From positions 372,001-436,000 of the forward strand of contig JACKJK010000004.1 of assembly GCA_020637985.1 (NCBI GenBank): DNA of 64,000 nucleotides, given 5' to 3'. The translations under genes were made by a program, and so were the position numbers. The stretch comes from Rhodobiaceae bacterium. GTDB taxonomy: Bacteria > Pseudomonadota > Alphaproteobacteria > Rhizobiales > Tepidamorphaceae. The notes beneath the pieces were generated by a model, which made no database searches, was not told where the DNA came from, and worked only from the letters and a program-made list of their open reading frames with translations. Positions 45,850 through 60,969 of this stretch are shown piece after piece; position 1 is the first letter of the stretch, and every line of letters starts with the position of its first letter.

Positions 45850-45937
45850 ACATCGGAATTGCCGCATGGAATTCCGCAAAACAGCGGTTCGGCCTGATGG
45901 CGAACCCGGTGCATGTTGCTCAACAGGAGGATGTGCG
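45850..45937 (+). promoter_or_regulatory. ROSE-like RNA thermometer in the hsp20 leader
   Basis: The 5' leader of hsp20 folds into three hairpins: GGAATT/AATTCC (45855-45860 with 45870-45875), GGTTCG/CGAACC (45886-45891 with 45901-45906), and a last one in which TTGCT (45915-45919) pairs with AGGAG (45925-45929) over a CAAC loop. The U(U/C)GCU-to-ribosome-site pairing, with the G opposite G, is the defining ROSE feature found before small heat-shock genes of rhizobia. Low temperature should hide the ribosome site. Confidence 0.7.
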
Positions 45938-46429
45938 ATGCGACATATCGATCTTTCCCCCCTCTATCGTTCCACGGTCGGCTTCGACCGCATGTTTTCG
46001 CTGCTCGATTCGCTGACCAGCGGTGAGAACGGCGGCAATGGTTATCCGCCCTACAACATCGAGCGCACGGGCGAGAACGCCTATCGCATCACCATGGCGG
46101 TCGCCGGCTTTGCCGAAGGCGACCTCGACATCCAGGTGAAGGAAGGCACGCTCTCGGTACGCGGCGACAAGTCGACTGACCAGAGCGGCGAGACCGCCGA
46201 GATGCTCTATCGCGGCATCGCCGAGCGCAGCTTCGAGCGCCGTTTCCAGCTTGCAGATCATGTCGAGGTGCGCGGCGCGAGCCTCGCCAACGGCTTGCTG
46301 CATATCGACCTCGTGCGCGAGATTCCGGAGGCGATGAAGCCGCGCTCCGTGAAGATCGAGAGCGCAGGCAAGGGCAAGAGCGCGCAGACCATCGAGCACA
46401 AGGCCGGCGAGACCGAAGCCAAGGCCTGA
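45938..46429 (+). CDS. hsp20: small heat-shock protein Hsp20/IbpA family
   Basis: A 163-residue ATP-independent holdase. The alpha-crystallin domain spans about 45-135 (YPPYNIERTGENAYRITMAV, then ANGLLHIDLVREIPEA). The C-terminal I-x-I tail is not clearly visible; the tail is lysine-rich instead. AGGAGG lies eight bases before the ATG and is the segment masked by the leader thermometer. It is monocistronic, closed by a bidirectional terminator. Confidence 0.92.
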   Translation: MRHIDLSPLYRSTVGFDRMFSLLDSLTSGENGGNGYPPYNIERTGENAYRITMAVAGFAEGDLDIQVKEGTLSVRGDKSTDQSGETAEMLYRGIAERSFERRFQLADHVEVRGASLANGLLHIDLVREIPEAMKPRSVKIESAGKGKSAQTIEHKAGETEAKA

Positions 46430-46464
46430 CGCCCCCGGCTTGAACCCGGTCTTGTGGACATTCG

Positions 46465-46492
46465 AACCCCCGGCCCTCTGGACCGGGGGTTT
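46465..46492. terminator. bidirectional intrinsic terminator between hsp20 and the aldolase
   Basis: AACCCCCGG pairs with CCGGGGGTT (46465-46473 with 46483-46491). It ends both convergent genes; the T tract is short on each side. Confidence 0.8.
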
Positions 46493-46494
46493 AT

Positions 46495-47559
46495 CTATGC
46501 GCTCTTGCCGCCGAGGACGGCCAGGAACCGGTCGACATCCCGCTCGGTGGTCGCGAACGAGGTGACGAGGCGGACGAACACCTCGTCGTCGCCGGGCAGC
46601 GGATCGAGACCGATGCCGTGCGTCGACCACGGATGATGGATCGCGCCGGCGGCGCGTAACCGCTCATCGTCCGCCCGCGCGATCACCGCGAAGACCTCGT
46701 TGGCCTCGACGGCAAATGCAACGCGTCCCCGCCCGCTGGCGGCGATGCCGGCCGCAAGGCGCTGCGCCATCGCGTTGGCATGGCCGGCAAGTTCCCGCCA
46801 ATGATCTTTTTCGAGGAAGCTGATCCACTGCGCGGCGATGAACCGGTGCTTGGACAGCAGATGCCCGGAACGCTTGCGCCGATATGCGAGCGCCTCGCGC
46901 AAGGTCGGGTCGAACGCGATGACCGCTTCCGCCGCCATCGCCCCGGCCTTCGTCGCGCCGAAGCACAGAACGTCCACCCCGGCTCTCCAGGTGATGTCCG
47001 CCGGCGCGCAGTCGAGGTGCGTGAGTGCATTGGCGAAGCGCGCGCCGTCCATGTGAACCTTTAGCCCGCGCGCGTGTGCCAGCACCGAAATCGCGGCAAT
47101 CTCCGACTGCGAATAGACCGTCCCGATCTCGCTGGCCTGAGTCACGCTCACCGCCTGCGGCCGCACGTGGTGCGGCTTCAGCGGCCCGACGCGCTCAAGC
47201 ACGTCCACGATGATCTCCGGCGTCAGCTTTGCGCCGTATCCGGCAGAGCCGACGAGCTTGGCGCCGCCGCTGTAGAACTCCGGCGCACCGCATTCATCGA
47301 CCATGATATGCGCTTCCGCGTGGCAGACGACTGCCCCGAAGGGCTCGACGAGACACGATAACGCCAGCGCATTCGCCGCCGTCCCGGTCGATACGAACGC
47401 AACCGCCACCTCGTGCTCGAAGAATTCCTGCAGCATGCTCTCGGCGCGGCGCGTCAGATCATCGTTGCCATAGGCCGGCGCCGGGCCCGCATTGGCCTCC
47501 GCCAGTGCCGCCATGATGCGCGGCGAAACGCCGGCCATGTTGTCGCTGCCGAAATTCAT
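46495..47559 (-). CDS. ltaE: low-specificity L-threonine aldolase family, PLP enzyme
   Basis: A 354-residue fold-type I PLP enzyme that cleaves L-threonine or allo-threonine to glycine and acetaldehyde. The PLP lysine is Lys204 in CFGATKAG and the cofactor-binding aspartate is Asp171 in VHMDGARFANAL. The N-terminal MNFGSDNMAGVSPRIMAALA is typical of beta-eliminating lyase-like aldolases. A small frame ends six bases before its ATG, and the GGGAG of that end serves as the ribosome site. Confidence 0.85.
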   Translation of the reverse strand: MNFGSDNMAGVSPRIMAALAEANAGPAPAYGNDDLTRRAESMLQEFFEHEVAVAFVSTGTAANALALSCLVEPFGAVVCHAEAHIMVDECGAPEFYSGGAKLVGSAGYGAKLTPEIIVDVLERVGPLKPHHVRPQAVSVTQASEIGTVYSQSEIAAISVLAHARGLKVHMDGARFANALTHLDCAPADITWRAGVDVLCFGATKAGAMAAEAVIAFDPTLREALAYRRKRSGHLLSKHRFIAAQWISFLEKDHWRELAGHANAMAQRLAAGIAASGRGRVAFAVEANEVFAVIARADDERLRAAGAIHHPWSTHGIGLDPLPGDDEVFVRLVTSFATTERDVDRFLAVLGGKSA

Positions 47560-47565
47560 GGCTAT

Positions 47566-47736
47566 CTATCTCCCGTGCGCCCAGACCGTCTGCCCGCGGC
47601 GAACCTTGCATGCCGCCAGCGCCCCCGCCAGCCCCATGGCCTTGCCCCCGCGCCGCAAATCCGCAAGCCAGCGCGACACAAAGCCCGAATTGGCCTGACG
47701 CCAGCGCACGATCCGTATAAAATCGTCGCGCGTCAC
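47566..47736 (-). CDS. possible small gene, 56 residues, upstream of ltaE
   Basis: An open frame from GTG 47736 to TAG 47566, encoding a basic 56-residue peptide that starts MTRDDFIRIVRWRQANSGFV and ends TVWAHGR. It sits on the ltaE strand, its stop is six bases before the ltaE ATG, and its last codons hold the ltaE ribosome site, as in coupled leader or operon genes. It has a plausible amphipathic helix (FVSRWLADLRR). I do not recognise the family. No clear ribosome site precedes the GTG. Confidence 0.45.
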   Translation of the reverse strand: MTRDDFIRIVRWRQANSGFVSRWLADLRRGGKAMGLAGALAACKVRRGQTVWAHGR

Positions 47737-48075
47737 GAAATTTACGTGCGTTTACCCTCTTGCTAGACAGGGGTAAATCTGCAATGTTCCGGCGCGGATA
47801 GGTCAGGAATACTGACTTATCGAAATCGGGCCCACGCGGCGGGAAAAGCCGGGGGTCCGGCAAGCGAATTTGCAGGAACGGCGCGGAGCGCTTCCCCGGA
47901 GAGGGTTGCCATCCGAGCCGGTTTCGTGCGCGCTGAAATCTGCTGTTCGCGGAGCATGGCGGCGGCTGGTGGCACCCATGAGGGGTGCTTTTCACCGCAC
48001 CCCGACGCGACGGCGGACGCACAACCGGCCGGTTGTGCGGCATGCGCGATGGAGGAAGGTCAGGGAGCGCCGATC
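47737..48075 (+). promoter_or_regulatory. structured gltB leader/promoter region
   Basis: A 339-base gap ahead of gltB. It contains an inverted repeat TTTACCC/GGGTAAA (47751-47757 with 47772-47778) and GTCAG/CTGAC (47803-47817). Near the gene, GGGGTGC (47982-47988) can pair either back with GCACCC (47972-47977) or forward with GCACCCC (47997-48003), giving two exclusive hairpins. A perfect 22-base palindrome CGCACAACCGG/CCGGTTGTGCG follows at 48018-48039, 37 bases before the ATG. No T tract follows any of these. Confidence 0.5.
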
Positions 48076-52749
<4,674 letters not shown>

Positions 52750-52880
52750 CAGGACGGCGCGGGGTTTGCTCGCCAGGCCGTTCGCCCGGCTTGCACCGCA
52801 AGCGCCCCTGCCTGAGGGACATTCGCGCCGCCTGACCCTGGCTAACCGGGCAGCACGGCGACACGATCTGGAGTAACGAA

Positions 52881-54299
<1,419 letters not shown>

Positions 54300-54333
54300 G
54301 CCCGCGGCGCCAGTTACGTGTAGCCGTGTTGCG

Positions 54334-55524
54334 CTAGTTCGCTTTCGCCTCACCGCCGGCGGCTTTCTCGGCGGCATCAGCCGCCGCCGTCCAGTCGGCC
54401 GGCTTGCCGCCAACCAGCGGCAGCGCATTCCCGTCGACCACCACCTGCTGGTAGGCGCTGTCCTCGTCCTTCTTGAACGGCTGTTCGTCGGGACCGCCGG
54501 CCAGCTGCCCGCCGCTCGCCGCGATCGGGCCGGTCAGGTCGACGATCCGGCCGATCCCGGTGACGCGCGGATCGGGACCGGAGTCCTGCCCCGTCAGTCC
54601 CGGAAGCAGCACCAGCGTGCCACTGCCGATCAGCCGGCGGATCTGCCGCTCGACATAGAAGGCGAGCTTGCGTGATCCCGCGCGCGTGAAGTTGACGCCG
54701 TCGCGTCGCCGCAACAGCCGGCGCTGGCCCGCGACATCCGGCCCGTAGGCCGAGTAACGCTCGTTCTCGTCAAGGAAATTCGTCCAGATGTCGACGAAGG
54801 TCATGCCACGGTCCTCCACGCCATCGCGGAAGAACCCGTTCAGGTACAGGAAGTCGTTGGATGTCTTGTTCACGCTCGTCGGCGGCAGCCCTACCCAGAC
54901 GATCGGGATCGCGCGGTTCGTCACCGAATCGAGGATATGCGTGATACGGGCCTTGTAGCGCGTTTCCCATTCCGGCGAACGGAACTGGTGCCTCTCGCCA
55001 CCGGTGCGCATGCGCTGCCGGTCGTTGACGCCGACGGACATGATGATGACGTTGATCCGGCGGCCTTCCTCTCCGATCAATTCGTCGATCTTGCCCGGCC
55101 AGTCGAAATGGTCCTCGCGCACCAGCCCGGACGATCCGTCGCTGATCGAATCGATCCTGATCGTGGAATCCTCGGCGAACGCCTCGTCCAGCCCCTTGGC
55201 GAGGCCAGCGGCGATCGAATCGCCGAGCACAAGGACGACCCGCGCATCGTCATCCTTCGGTTTGACCTCGACCTGTGGCACGGCCGGTTCGGTGCGCCGT
55301 GTCGTGCTGCGGGCCGGCTCGCGCGGAATTTCGCGCCGCTTGGTGCGCCCGCCACCGAAGATGCCCCGCAGGAACTTGGCCAGTGGGTCGACCTGCGCCA
55401 GTTGCACCGGTTCGCCCACCGCCTGCGCGCCCGCGCGCCCGCCCGATGCAGCGGCGAGGCAAGCCCCAAGCGCGACCACGCCCAGGATGGCCGAGACCCC
55501 GTACCGTTTCCTGCGTTCGAACAT
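54334..55524 (-). CDS. exported DUF459 SGNH-hydrolase-like protein
   Basis: A 396-residue periplasmic protein with an N-terminal signal or anchor (about 10-35). A proline- and arginine-rich linker precedes the SGNH-fold domain, which begins VVLVLGDSIAAGLAKGL (about 96); GVNDR is the block III asparagine and the late block V DGVNFTRAGS replaces the usual DxxH, so the catalytic histidine may be missing. DUF459 members lie near cell-wall or exopolysaccharide genes in rhizobia. GGAGAGCGGC precedes the ATG at 55524. Confidence 0.78.
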   Translation of the reverse strand: MFERRKRYGVSAILGVVALGACLAAASGGRAGAQAVGEPVQLAQVDPLAKFLRGIFGGGRTKRREIPREPARSTTRRTEPAVPQVEVKPKDDDARVVLVLGDSIAAGLAKGLDEAFAEDSTIRIDSISDGSSGLVREDHFDWPGKIDELIGEEGRRINVIIMSVGVNDRQRMRTGGERHQFRSPEWETRYKARITHILDSVTNRAIPIVWVGLPPTSVNKTSNDFLYLNGFFRDGVEDRGMTFVDIWTNFLDENERYSAYGPDVAGQRRLLRRRDGVNFTRAGSRKLAFYVERQIRRLIGSGTLVLLPGLTGQDSGPDPRVTGIGRIVDLTGPIAASGGQLAGGPDEQPFKKDEDSAYQQVVVDGNALPLVGGKPADWTAAADAAEKAAGGEAKAN

Positions 55525-55770
55525 GCCGCTCTCCAGAAACTCCGCGCTTGCGATACGCGACCGCCGCAAGCCCGCTGCCCGCACACCGGTTCCAAGTTTA
55601 CTGGGCGACGCTCCCCGGACCGGCTCCGAAGGCCAGAACCTAGATCATCGACCCGCAAGAGGAAAGGCGGCCCTGCCGGGCGCGATGCACCCGAACGCCG
55701 AAGAAGGTGCATGCCGATTGGAGCCAGATTGCGGCACGTGTCGCGCCGCCGGCGCAGCGGGTGCCGGGCG

Positions 55771-56967
55771 TTATTGCCCGCGCACCATCTGCAGCAGCGC
55801 CTGGCTCGGAAACCCGTCGGCGGGGATGCCGGCCGCCGACTGGAACGCACGGATGGCGGCACGCGTCTTGGGCCCGGCCTTGCCGTCGGAGCCGCCGGTA
55901 TCAAACCCGCGCCGCGTCAGCAGGATCTGCAGTTCCTCGGTGTCCTTGCGACTCATGCCGGGTTCCCCGACCGGCCAGCTCTTCTCGAACGGCCCGCCGC
56001 CGATGATCCGGTCCGCCAGGTGGCCAACGCCGAGCGCATAGGCCGTCGCGTTGTTGTAGCGCTTGATCACCTTGAAGTTGTGCAGCATCAGGAACGCCGG
56101 CCCGCGCGCACCTGCGGGAACGACCAGCACCGCGCGATCGTCGGGGCGCGGAAACTCCCGCCCCCTGGTTCGCGTGATGCCGAGCTTGCGCCATTCGGCC
56201 AGGCTGCGTTCGGTCTTCTCGTCGGCCATCACGTAGTTGAAGTTGGCCGGCAGATCGACCTCGTAGCCCCAGGTCTCTCCCGGCCGCCAACCGAATGAGT
56301 GCAGGTAGTTGGCGGTCGATGCCAGCGCATCGGGCACCTTGCCCCAGATGTCGGCATGCCCGTCGCCATCGTAGTCGGCGGCATACTTCATGAAACTCGA
56401 CGGCATGAACTGCGTGTGCCCCATTGCGCCCGCCCACGAGCCTTCCATGCGGTCGGCCGTGGTATGCCCCTTCTCCAGGATCACGAGCGCATTCAGCAGT
56501 TCGTTGCGGAAGAAGTTGCCGCGATATCCATTGTAGGCGAGCGTCGCCAGCGCGCGGATGGCGTTGTTCTTACCCATGTAGCCGCCGTAGTTGGTCTCCA
56601 TGCCCCAGACGGCGAGAACGACCTGTCCTTCGACCCCGAAGCGTTCCTCGATCCGATTCAGCACCTGCCGGTAGGCGGAATAGTTGGCGCGGCCCTTCTC
56701 GACCCGGTTGTCGGAAACCGCCGTCGACAGGTATTCCCAGATCGGCTTGACGAATTCCGCCTGCTTGCGCGTCTGCGCCATCACCTTCGGATCAGGCGTC
56801 ATGCCGCGAAAGGCCTCGCGAAAGGTCGTTTCGCTGACGCCGCGCGCCCGCGCCTCCGGCCACAGCCCGTTCAGGAACTTGTTGAAGTCGGCCGCGGCGG
56901 GCGACACGGCAGCCACCGTGAAGAGCACTGCGGCAACCAGAGATGCGGATAGGCGGTACCAGGTCAT
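55771..56967 (-). CDS. lytic murein transglycosylase (MltB-type) with peptidoglycan-binding tail
   Basis: A 398-residue exported enzyme that cuts glycan strands to form 1,6-anhydro ends. After a signal peptide (1-27) the SLT_2 domain (about 28-320) holds catalytic Glu124 in WGMETNYGG and the segments GAMGHTQFMPSSF and SFGWRPGETWGYEV. A PG_binding_1 domain follows (about 335-395, LLTRRGFDTGGSDGKAGPKT). The ATG at 56967 is chosen because the signal peptide begins there. galE lies 34 bp further on, upstream on the same strand, so an operon is likely. Confidence 0.9.
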   Translation of the reverse strand: MTWYRLSASLVAAVLFTVAAVSPAAADFNKFLNGLWPEARARGVSETTFREAFRGMTPDPKVMAQTRKQAEFVKPIWEYLSTAVSDNRVEKGRANYSAYRQVLNRIEERFGVEGQVVLAVWGMETNYGGYMGKNNAIRALATLAYNGYRGNFFRNELLNALVILEKGHTTADRMEGSWAGAMGHTQFMPSSFMKYAADYDGDGHADIWGKVPDALASTANYLHSFGWRPGETWGYEVDLPANFNYVMADEKTERSLAEWRKLGITRTRGREFPRPDDRAVLVVPAGARGPAFLMLHNFKVIKRYNNATAYALGVGHLADRIIGGGPFEKSWPVGEPGMSRKDTEELQILLTRRGFDTGGSDGKAGPKTRAAIRAFQSAAGIPADGFPSQALLQMVRGQ

Positions 56968-57001
56968 GAGCCGTCTTGTCCTGACGTTCGATAGGTGTGT
57001 T

Positions 57002-57994
57002 TCAGGCGACAGAGCGCCTAGGCGAGAGCTTGCGCTCCCAGTTGAGCGCATCCGTGACGATGAGATCGAGATCGGCGCGCTGCGGCTGCCAGCCGAGCGT
57101 CTCGCGGATGCGGCTTGCCATGGCGACCAGCGCCGGCGGGTCGCCGGCGCGCCGCTCGCCAAGGCGCACCTCGAAGTCGACGCCGCTCGCACGCTTCACC
57201 GCGTCGATCACCTCCAGCACGGAGTATCCCGTCCCGTAGCCGCAATTCATCGTCAGCGGCTCGCCGCCGGCGCGCAGGTGGTCGAGGGCGAGAACATGCG
57301 CGCCGATCAGGTCCGAAACATGGATGTAGTCGCGAATGCATGTGCCATCCGGCGTGTCGTAGTCGGTGCCGAACACATCGAGATGCGTGCGCTCGCCGAC
57401 CGCGGCCTGGCACGCCACCTTGATGAGATGCGTCGCACGCGGCGTCGACTGGCCGCTGCGTCCCTTCGCATCGGCGCCTGCGACATTGAAGTAGCGCAGG
57501 GCCACGTAGCGCAGCGGGTGCGCGGCGGCAGTGTCGCGCAACATCATCTCGGTCATCATCTTGGACGTGCCATAAGGCGAGATCGGGGCAAGCGGCGCAT
57601 CCTCGCCGATGGGGTTCACCTGCGGGATGCCGTAGACGGCCGCCGTCGAGGAAAAGATGAAGTTGCCGACACCCGACCCGACGGCCGCTGCCAGCAGCGC
57701 GCGCGACCGCACCGTGTTGTTGAGGTAGTAGCCGAGCGGATCGGTAACGGAATCCGGCACCACGATGGAGCCCGCGAAATGCACGATGGCGTCGATGTCA
57801 TGCGCCTTGACCAGCGACTGCACCAGTTCCTGGTCGCCGATGTCGCCGATCACCAGCGCCGCGCGGCGGTCGACGTTGGCGCGCACGCCGGTGCTCAGGT
57901 TGTCGAGCACGACCACCTGCTCGCCACGGTCGGCAAGCGCCAGCACCATGTGACTGCCGATATATCCGGCCCCGCCGGTCACAAGCACGCTCAT
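57002..57994 (-). CDS. galE: UDP-glucose 4-epimerase
   Basis: A 330-residue extended SDR that interconverts UDP-glucose and UDP-galactose for surface polysaccharide. The NAD motif is GGAGYIG (7-13), and the catalytic set is Ser116 with Tyr141 and Lys145 (SPYGTSK). GGAGAACGAG precedes the ATG. It is divergent from galU, which supplies UDP-glucose. Confidence 0.95.
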   Translation of the reverse strand: MSVLVTGGAGYIGSHMVLALADRGEQVVVLDNLSTGVRANVDRRAALVIGDIGDQELVQSLVKAHDIDAIVHFAGSIVVPDSVTDPLGYYLNNTVRSRALLAAAVGSGVGNFIFSSTAAVYGIPQVNPIGEDAPLAPISPYGTSKMMTEMMLRDTAAAHPLRYVALRYFNVAGADAKGRSGQSTPRATHLIKVACQAAVGERTHLDVFGTDYDTPDGTCIRDYIHVSDLIGAHVLALDHLRAGGEPLTMNCGYGTGYSVLEVIDAVKRASGVDFEVRLGERRAGDPPALVAMASRIRETLGWQPQRADLDLIVTDALNWERKLSPRRSVA

Positions 57995-58204
57995 CTCGTT
58001 CTCCAAATGGGGGCGCGCGTTCACGAGTGCAAACGCGGCCTTGAAATCAGCATGTCATTGTGGCGATCGAGGGTTACGGTCTGGTAACCAGACGGCATGC
58101 TTGCGCCTGGCCGTAAGCTGCCGGTTAATCGGCCGGGCTCTATCAACATCCGTTTGCCGCGCGCACGCCGATCGTTTCATCGGTTGCCCGATCGAAGGAA
58201 TGCC

Positions 58205-59092
58205 ATGTCCCGCATCCGCAAAGCCGTCTTTCCCGTCGCCGGCCTCGGCACCCGGTTCCTGCCCGCCACCAAGGCGATGCCCAAGGAAATGCTTACCGTG
58301 GTCGACCGCCCGGTGATCCAGCACGTCGTCGACGAGGCCCGCGAAGCCGGCATCGAGCACTTCATCTTCGTCACCGGCCGCAACAAGGGCGTTATCGAGG
58401 ATCATTTCGACAAGCAGGTAGAACTGGAGGCGACGCTGGAGCGGCGCGGCAAGGATCGCGAACTCGCCGAACTGGAAGGCAGCCTGCCCGGTCCCGGCCA
58501 GACCAGCTTCACCCGCCAGCAGGCGCCGCTGGGCCTTGGTCACGCCGTCTGGTGCGCGCGCGAACTCGTCGGCAACGAGCCTTTCGCATTGCTGCTTCCC
58601 GACATGGTCATGCAGGATGCACCCGGCTGCCTGAAACAGATGCTCGACACCTACGCCGACCTGGCCGCGCCCGCCAACCTGCTCGCGGTGGAGGAGGTCG
58701 CCCCCGAGCTGGCGCACCAGTACGGCATCGTCGGCGTCGGCGAGACCGTCGGGCGCGCCTTTCGCGTCGAGGGCATGATCGAGAAACCGGCGCCGGGCAC
58801 CGCCCCCTCGAACCTGTTCATCTCGGGACGCTACATCCTGCAACCGGAAATCTTTGCACTGCTGGGCGCTCACCAGACCGGCGCCGGCGGCGAGATCCAG
58901 CTCACCGACGCCATGATCCGGTTGGCCAAGACGCAGGCCTTCTACGGCTACCAGTTCCGCGGCAAGTCGTTCGACTGCGGCAGCAAGATCGGCTTCCTGC
59001 ATGCCAACGTCGCCTTCGCGCTCGCGCACGAGGACCTAGCCACGGAATTCCGGCAGGTGCTGAGGGACCTGCTGGCGGAGGATCTGGGCTAG
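58205..59092 (+). CDS. galU: UTP-glucose-1-phosphate uridylyltransferase
   Basis: A 295-residue nucleotidyltransferase that makes UDP-glucose. The nucleotide-binding motif GLGTRFLPATKAMPKEM lies near residue 13. Conserved central segments include QHVVDEAREAGIEHFIFVTG and GHAVWCARELVGNEPFALLL. GAAGGAA lies upstream of the ATG at 58205. With galE it supplies sugar nucleotides for envelope glycans. Confidence 0.95.
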   Translation: MSRIRKAVFPVAGLGTRFLPATKAMPKEMLTVVDRPVIQHVVDEAREAGIEHFIFVTGRNKGVIEDHFDKQVELEATLERRGKDRELAELEGSLPGPGQTSFTRQQAPLGLGHAVWCARELVGNEPFALLLPDMVMQDAPGCLKQMLDTYADLAAPANLLAVEEVAPELAHQYGIVGVGETVGRAFRVEGMIEKPAPGTAPSNLFISGRYILQPEIFALLGAHQTGAGGEIQLTDAMIRLAKTQAFYGYQFRGKSFDCGSKIGFLHANVAFALAHEDLATEFRQVLRDLLAEDLG

Positions 59093-59139
59093 ATCCCGAT
59101 GATCATGGGCCAATCCGGCCCGTGATCTTGAAACTGATC

Positions 59140-59220
59140 GATTCCAAAAAAAGCTGGAGCGGAATGGGACGGAAGGTCGGTATCCGTTCGGCTGCGCCGC
59201 AATCCTCGTCCCGCTCTAGC
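59140..59220. repeat. third intergenic palindromic element
   Basis: An A/T tract (CCAAAAAAAGCTGGAGCGGAA) leads into GGGACG and pairs with CGTCCCGCTCTAG at 59207-59219. Its outer end CTAGAGC gives the TAG stop of the minus-strand beta-barrel gene, as at 29761. It probably belongs to the same dispersed family. Confidence 0.55.
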
Positions 59221-60880
59221 GCTGCAGTCTCAGCCCCATCGTCACCGTCGTCTCGTCGCTGCTCGAACCATCCGAACGCGAATGTTCGTGCGTCACGTCG
59301 CCGACGATGGCGACCGACCGGTTGAGGCGATACTCGCCGCCCGCTTCCAGCGAGACCGTCTTGCTGGAATCCTCCTGCTTGAAGCCCAACCCCGCGGTGA
59401 GGATCACGTTGCGCCGCAGCGCGTGCGAAACCCCTGCACGGAACGTATAGGCGGGATAGCCGCTCGAGGTTCCGCTGACCGTGTCGTCGATTTCCGATTC
59501 GGCGGTGAACGTGAATGTCGTCAGCGGCGTCGCTTGCCAGATCAGCGTGCCGCGGATCAGGAATGCGTTGATGTCGTCGTGCGTCGGCTCGTCGGGGGAC
59601 TGGTGCTGGTAGCCGATCCCCATGTCGCCCGTCAGCTTGCCGTCACCGCCGAAGGTCAGGCCCGCCAGCACGCTCACCCCGTCCGAACCCAGCCGCAGGC
59701 CGCCGCTGCTGATGTCGGCATCGTAGTCGCGCGTGTTGACAGCGCCTTGCGCGAACAGCCCGATGCGCCCGGTCGCCTCGTAGTCGAGCCGCAGGCCGGT
59801 CTCGTACTGCCGGTAGTCCTGCTCGCTGCCATCGACCGGCGGGCCGCCGCCGGAGACTTGCGTTTCGCCATAGGCGAAGTCGGTCACCGCCGTGCTCAGC
59901 GTCGCCAGGAAACGTCCGAACCGCCGGCTCAGGCTCGCCGTCAGCGACAGTTCGTCGACCGAGGTTTCCTCAAGCGCCGTCGACGGAAGATCCGGGTCTG
60001 TCGGGCTGACCCTGCTGCGCGTATAGGCAAGGTCGAAACGGGCGACGGTGTCCCGGTTGATGTCGATGCGCAACCCGGCCGTGGCGTCGTACTGCGGTTC
60101 GTCCGATGCGTCCCCGCTGGACTCCTCCTTGCGGATCCCGCCCCGTGCATTGAATGCGTGCCGGCTCCAGTCGCTCTCCAGCGCCACCTCCGGCTGCAGC
60201 CTCAGGAAGTTGACCGACTGTCCGTCGCTGGCCGCCGTGTGCCCGCCACGCAATTCCAGGGAAGGCCGCAGGATGAAGCTGCCGGCGCGGATGCCGAGCG
60301 GCGCGTAGGCGTCCTCTTCGGCAACGCGCGCCCGCCGCGCCAGGCCGGCACCTGTGGTCTGGTCGTACCCGGGAACGCTCTGCGCGCGCGCCTGCTGGTC
60401 GACGACCTGGCGCAGGCGGCGCTGGTCGGCGGCCTCCTCCGCGTCCTGGCTGCGCGGGCGAAAGACGCTCGCGGCATCCAGCGCGCTCGCCCGGTCACGC
60501 CCGCTGCGCGGGCTCAGCGCCGACGCCTGCGTGCGCTGCGTCAGCAGCGGGTCGCCGCCGGAGGTGGTCTGCGTATTGGTTCCGCCTGCACGCGGCACGC
60601 CGATCCGCCCGGCAGCCTCTCCGCCGCCAGACGGCTGCCAGGGCTCCGACGTATCGGGAATGCGCGGCGGGATCGGCAGCTGTCCGGTCTCCGCGTTGCG
60701 CGTGTTGTCGACATTCCAGGCTGGCGGCGGCGACGATTGCCCGCCATCCAGCGCGCGCCACTGCGGTGGCCAGGCCCCCGTGCCGGCAGTCTGGGCCGCG
60801 GCAGGGCACGCACACGCGACCGCGGTCGCGAGAAACGTCGCGCCCAGCAGGGTCTGTCCGGCATGTGCAAGCTTGACCAC
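59216..60880 (-). CDS. outer-membrane beta-barrel protein
   Basis: A 554-residue exported protein. A signal peptide ends ACPAAAQ near 30; a proline- and glutamine-rich linker (about 30-190) follows; then alternating hydrophobic strands of a barrel run to the C-terminus (for example FRAGVSHALRRNVILTAGLG and VSLEAGGEYRLNRSVAIVGD), which ends in a strand (VTMGLRLQR). It fits the large barrel family of alphaproteobacterial outer-membrane proteins (BBP2-like). The start is uncertain: GTG 60880 has GAGG nine bases upstream, but GTG 60895 and ATG 61000 are possible. It is divergent from kdsD across a perfect CtrA box. Confidence 0.7.
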   Translation of the reverse strand: MVKLAHAGQTLLGATFLATAVACACPAAAQTAGTGAWPPQWRALDGGQSSPPPAWNVDNTRNAETGQLPIPPRIPDTSEPWQPSGGGEAAGRIGVPRAGGTNTQTTSGGDPLLTQRTQASALSPRSGRDRASALDAASVFRPRSQDAEEAADQRRLRQVVDQQARAQSVPGYDQTTGAGLARRARVAEEDAYAPLGIRAGSFILRPSLELRGGHTAASDGQSVNFLRLQPEVALESDWSRHAFNARGGIRKEESSGDASDEPQYDATAGLRIDINRDTVARFDLAYTRSRVSPTDPDLPSTALEETSVDELSLTASLSRRFGRFLATLSTAVTDFAYGETQVSGGGPPVDGSEQDYRQYETGLRLDYEATGRIGLFAQGAVNTRDYDADISSGGLRLGSDGVSVLAGLTFGGDGKLTGDMGIGYQHQSPDEPTHDDINAFLIRGTLIWQATPLTTFTFTAESEIDDTVSGTSSGYPAYTFRAGVSHALRRNVILTAGLGFKQEDSSKTVSLEAGGEYRLNRSVAIVGDVTHEHSRSDGSSSDETTVTMGLRLQR

Positions 60881-60969
60881 GTCAAGAAACCTCACGGGCG
60901 GGTTTCGCGGGGTCCGGTCCGGCCCGTTTCCGGTGCGCCCGCACCGCTTTCTTGATTGCCGATTTATGG

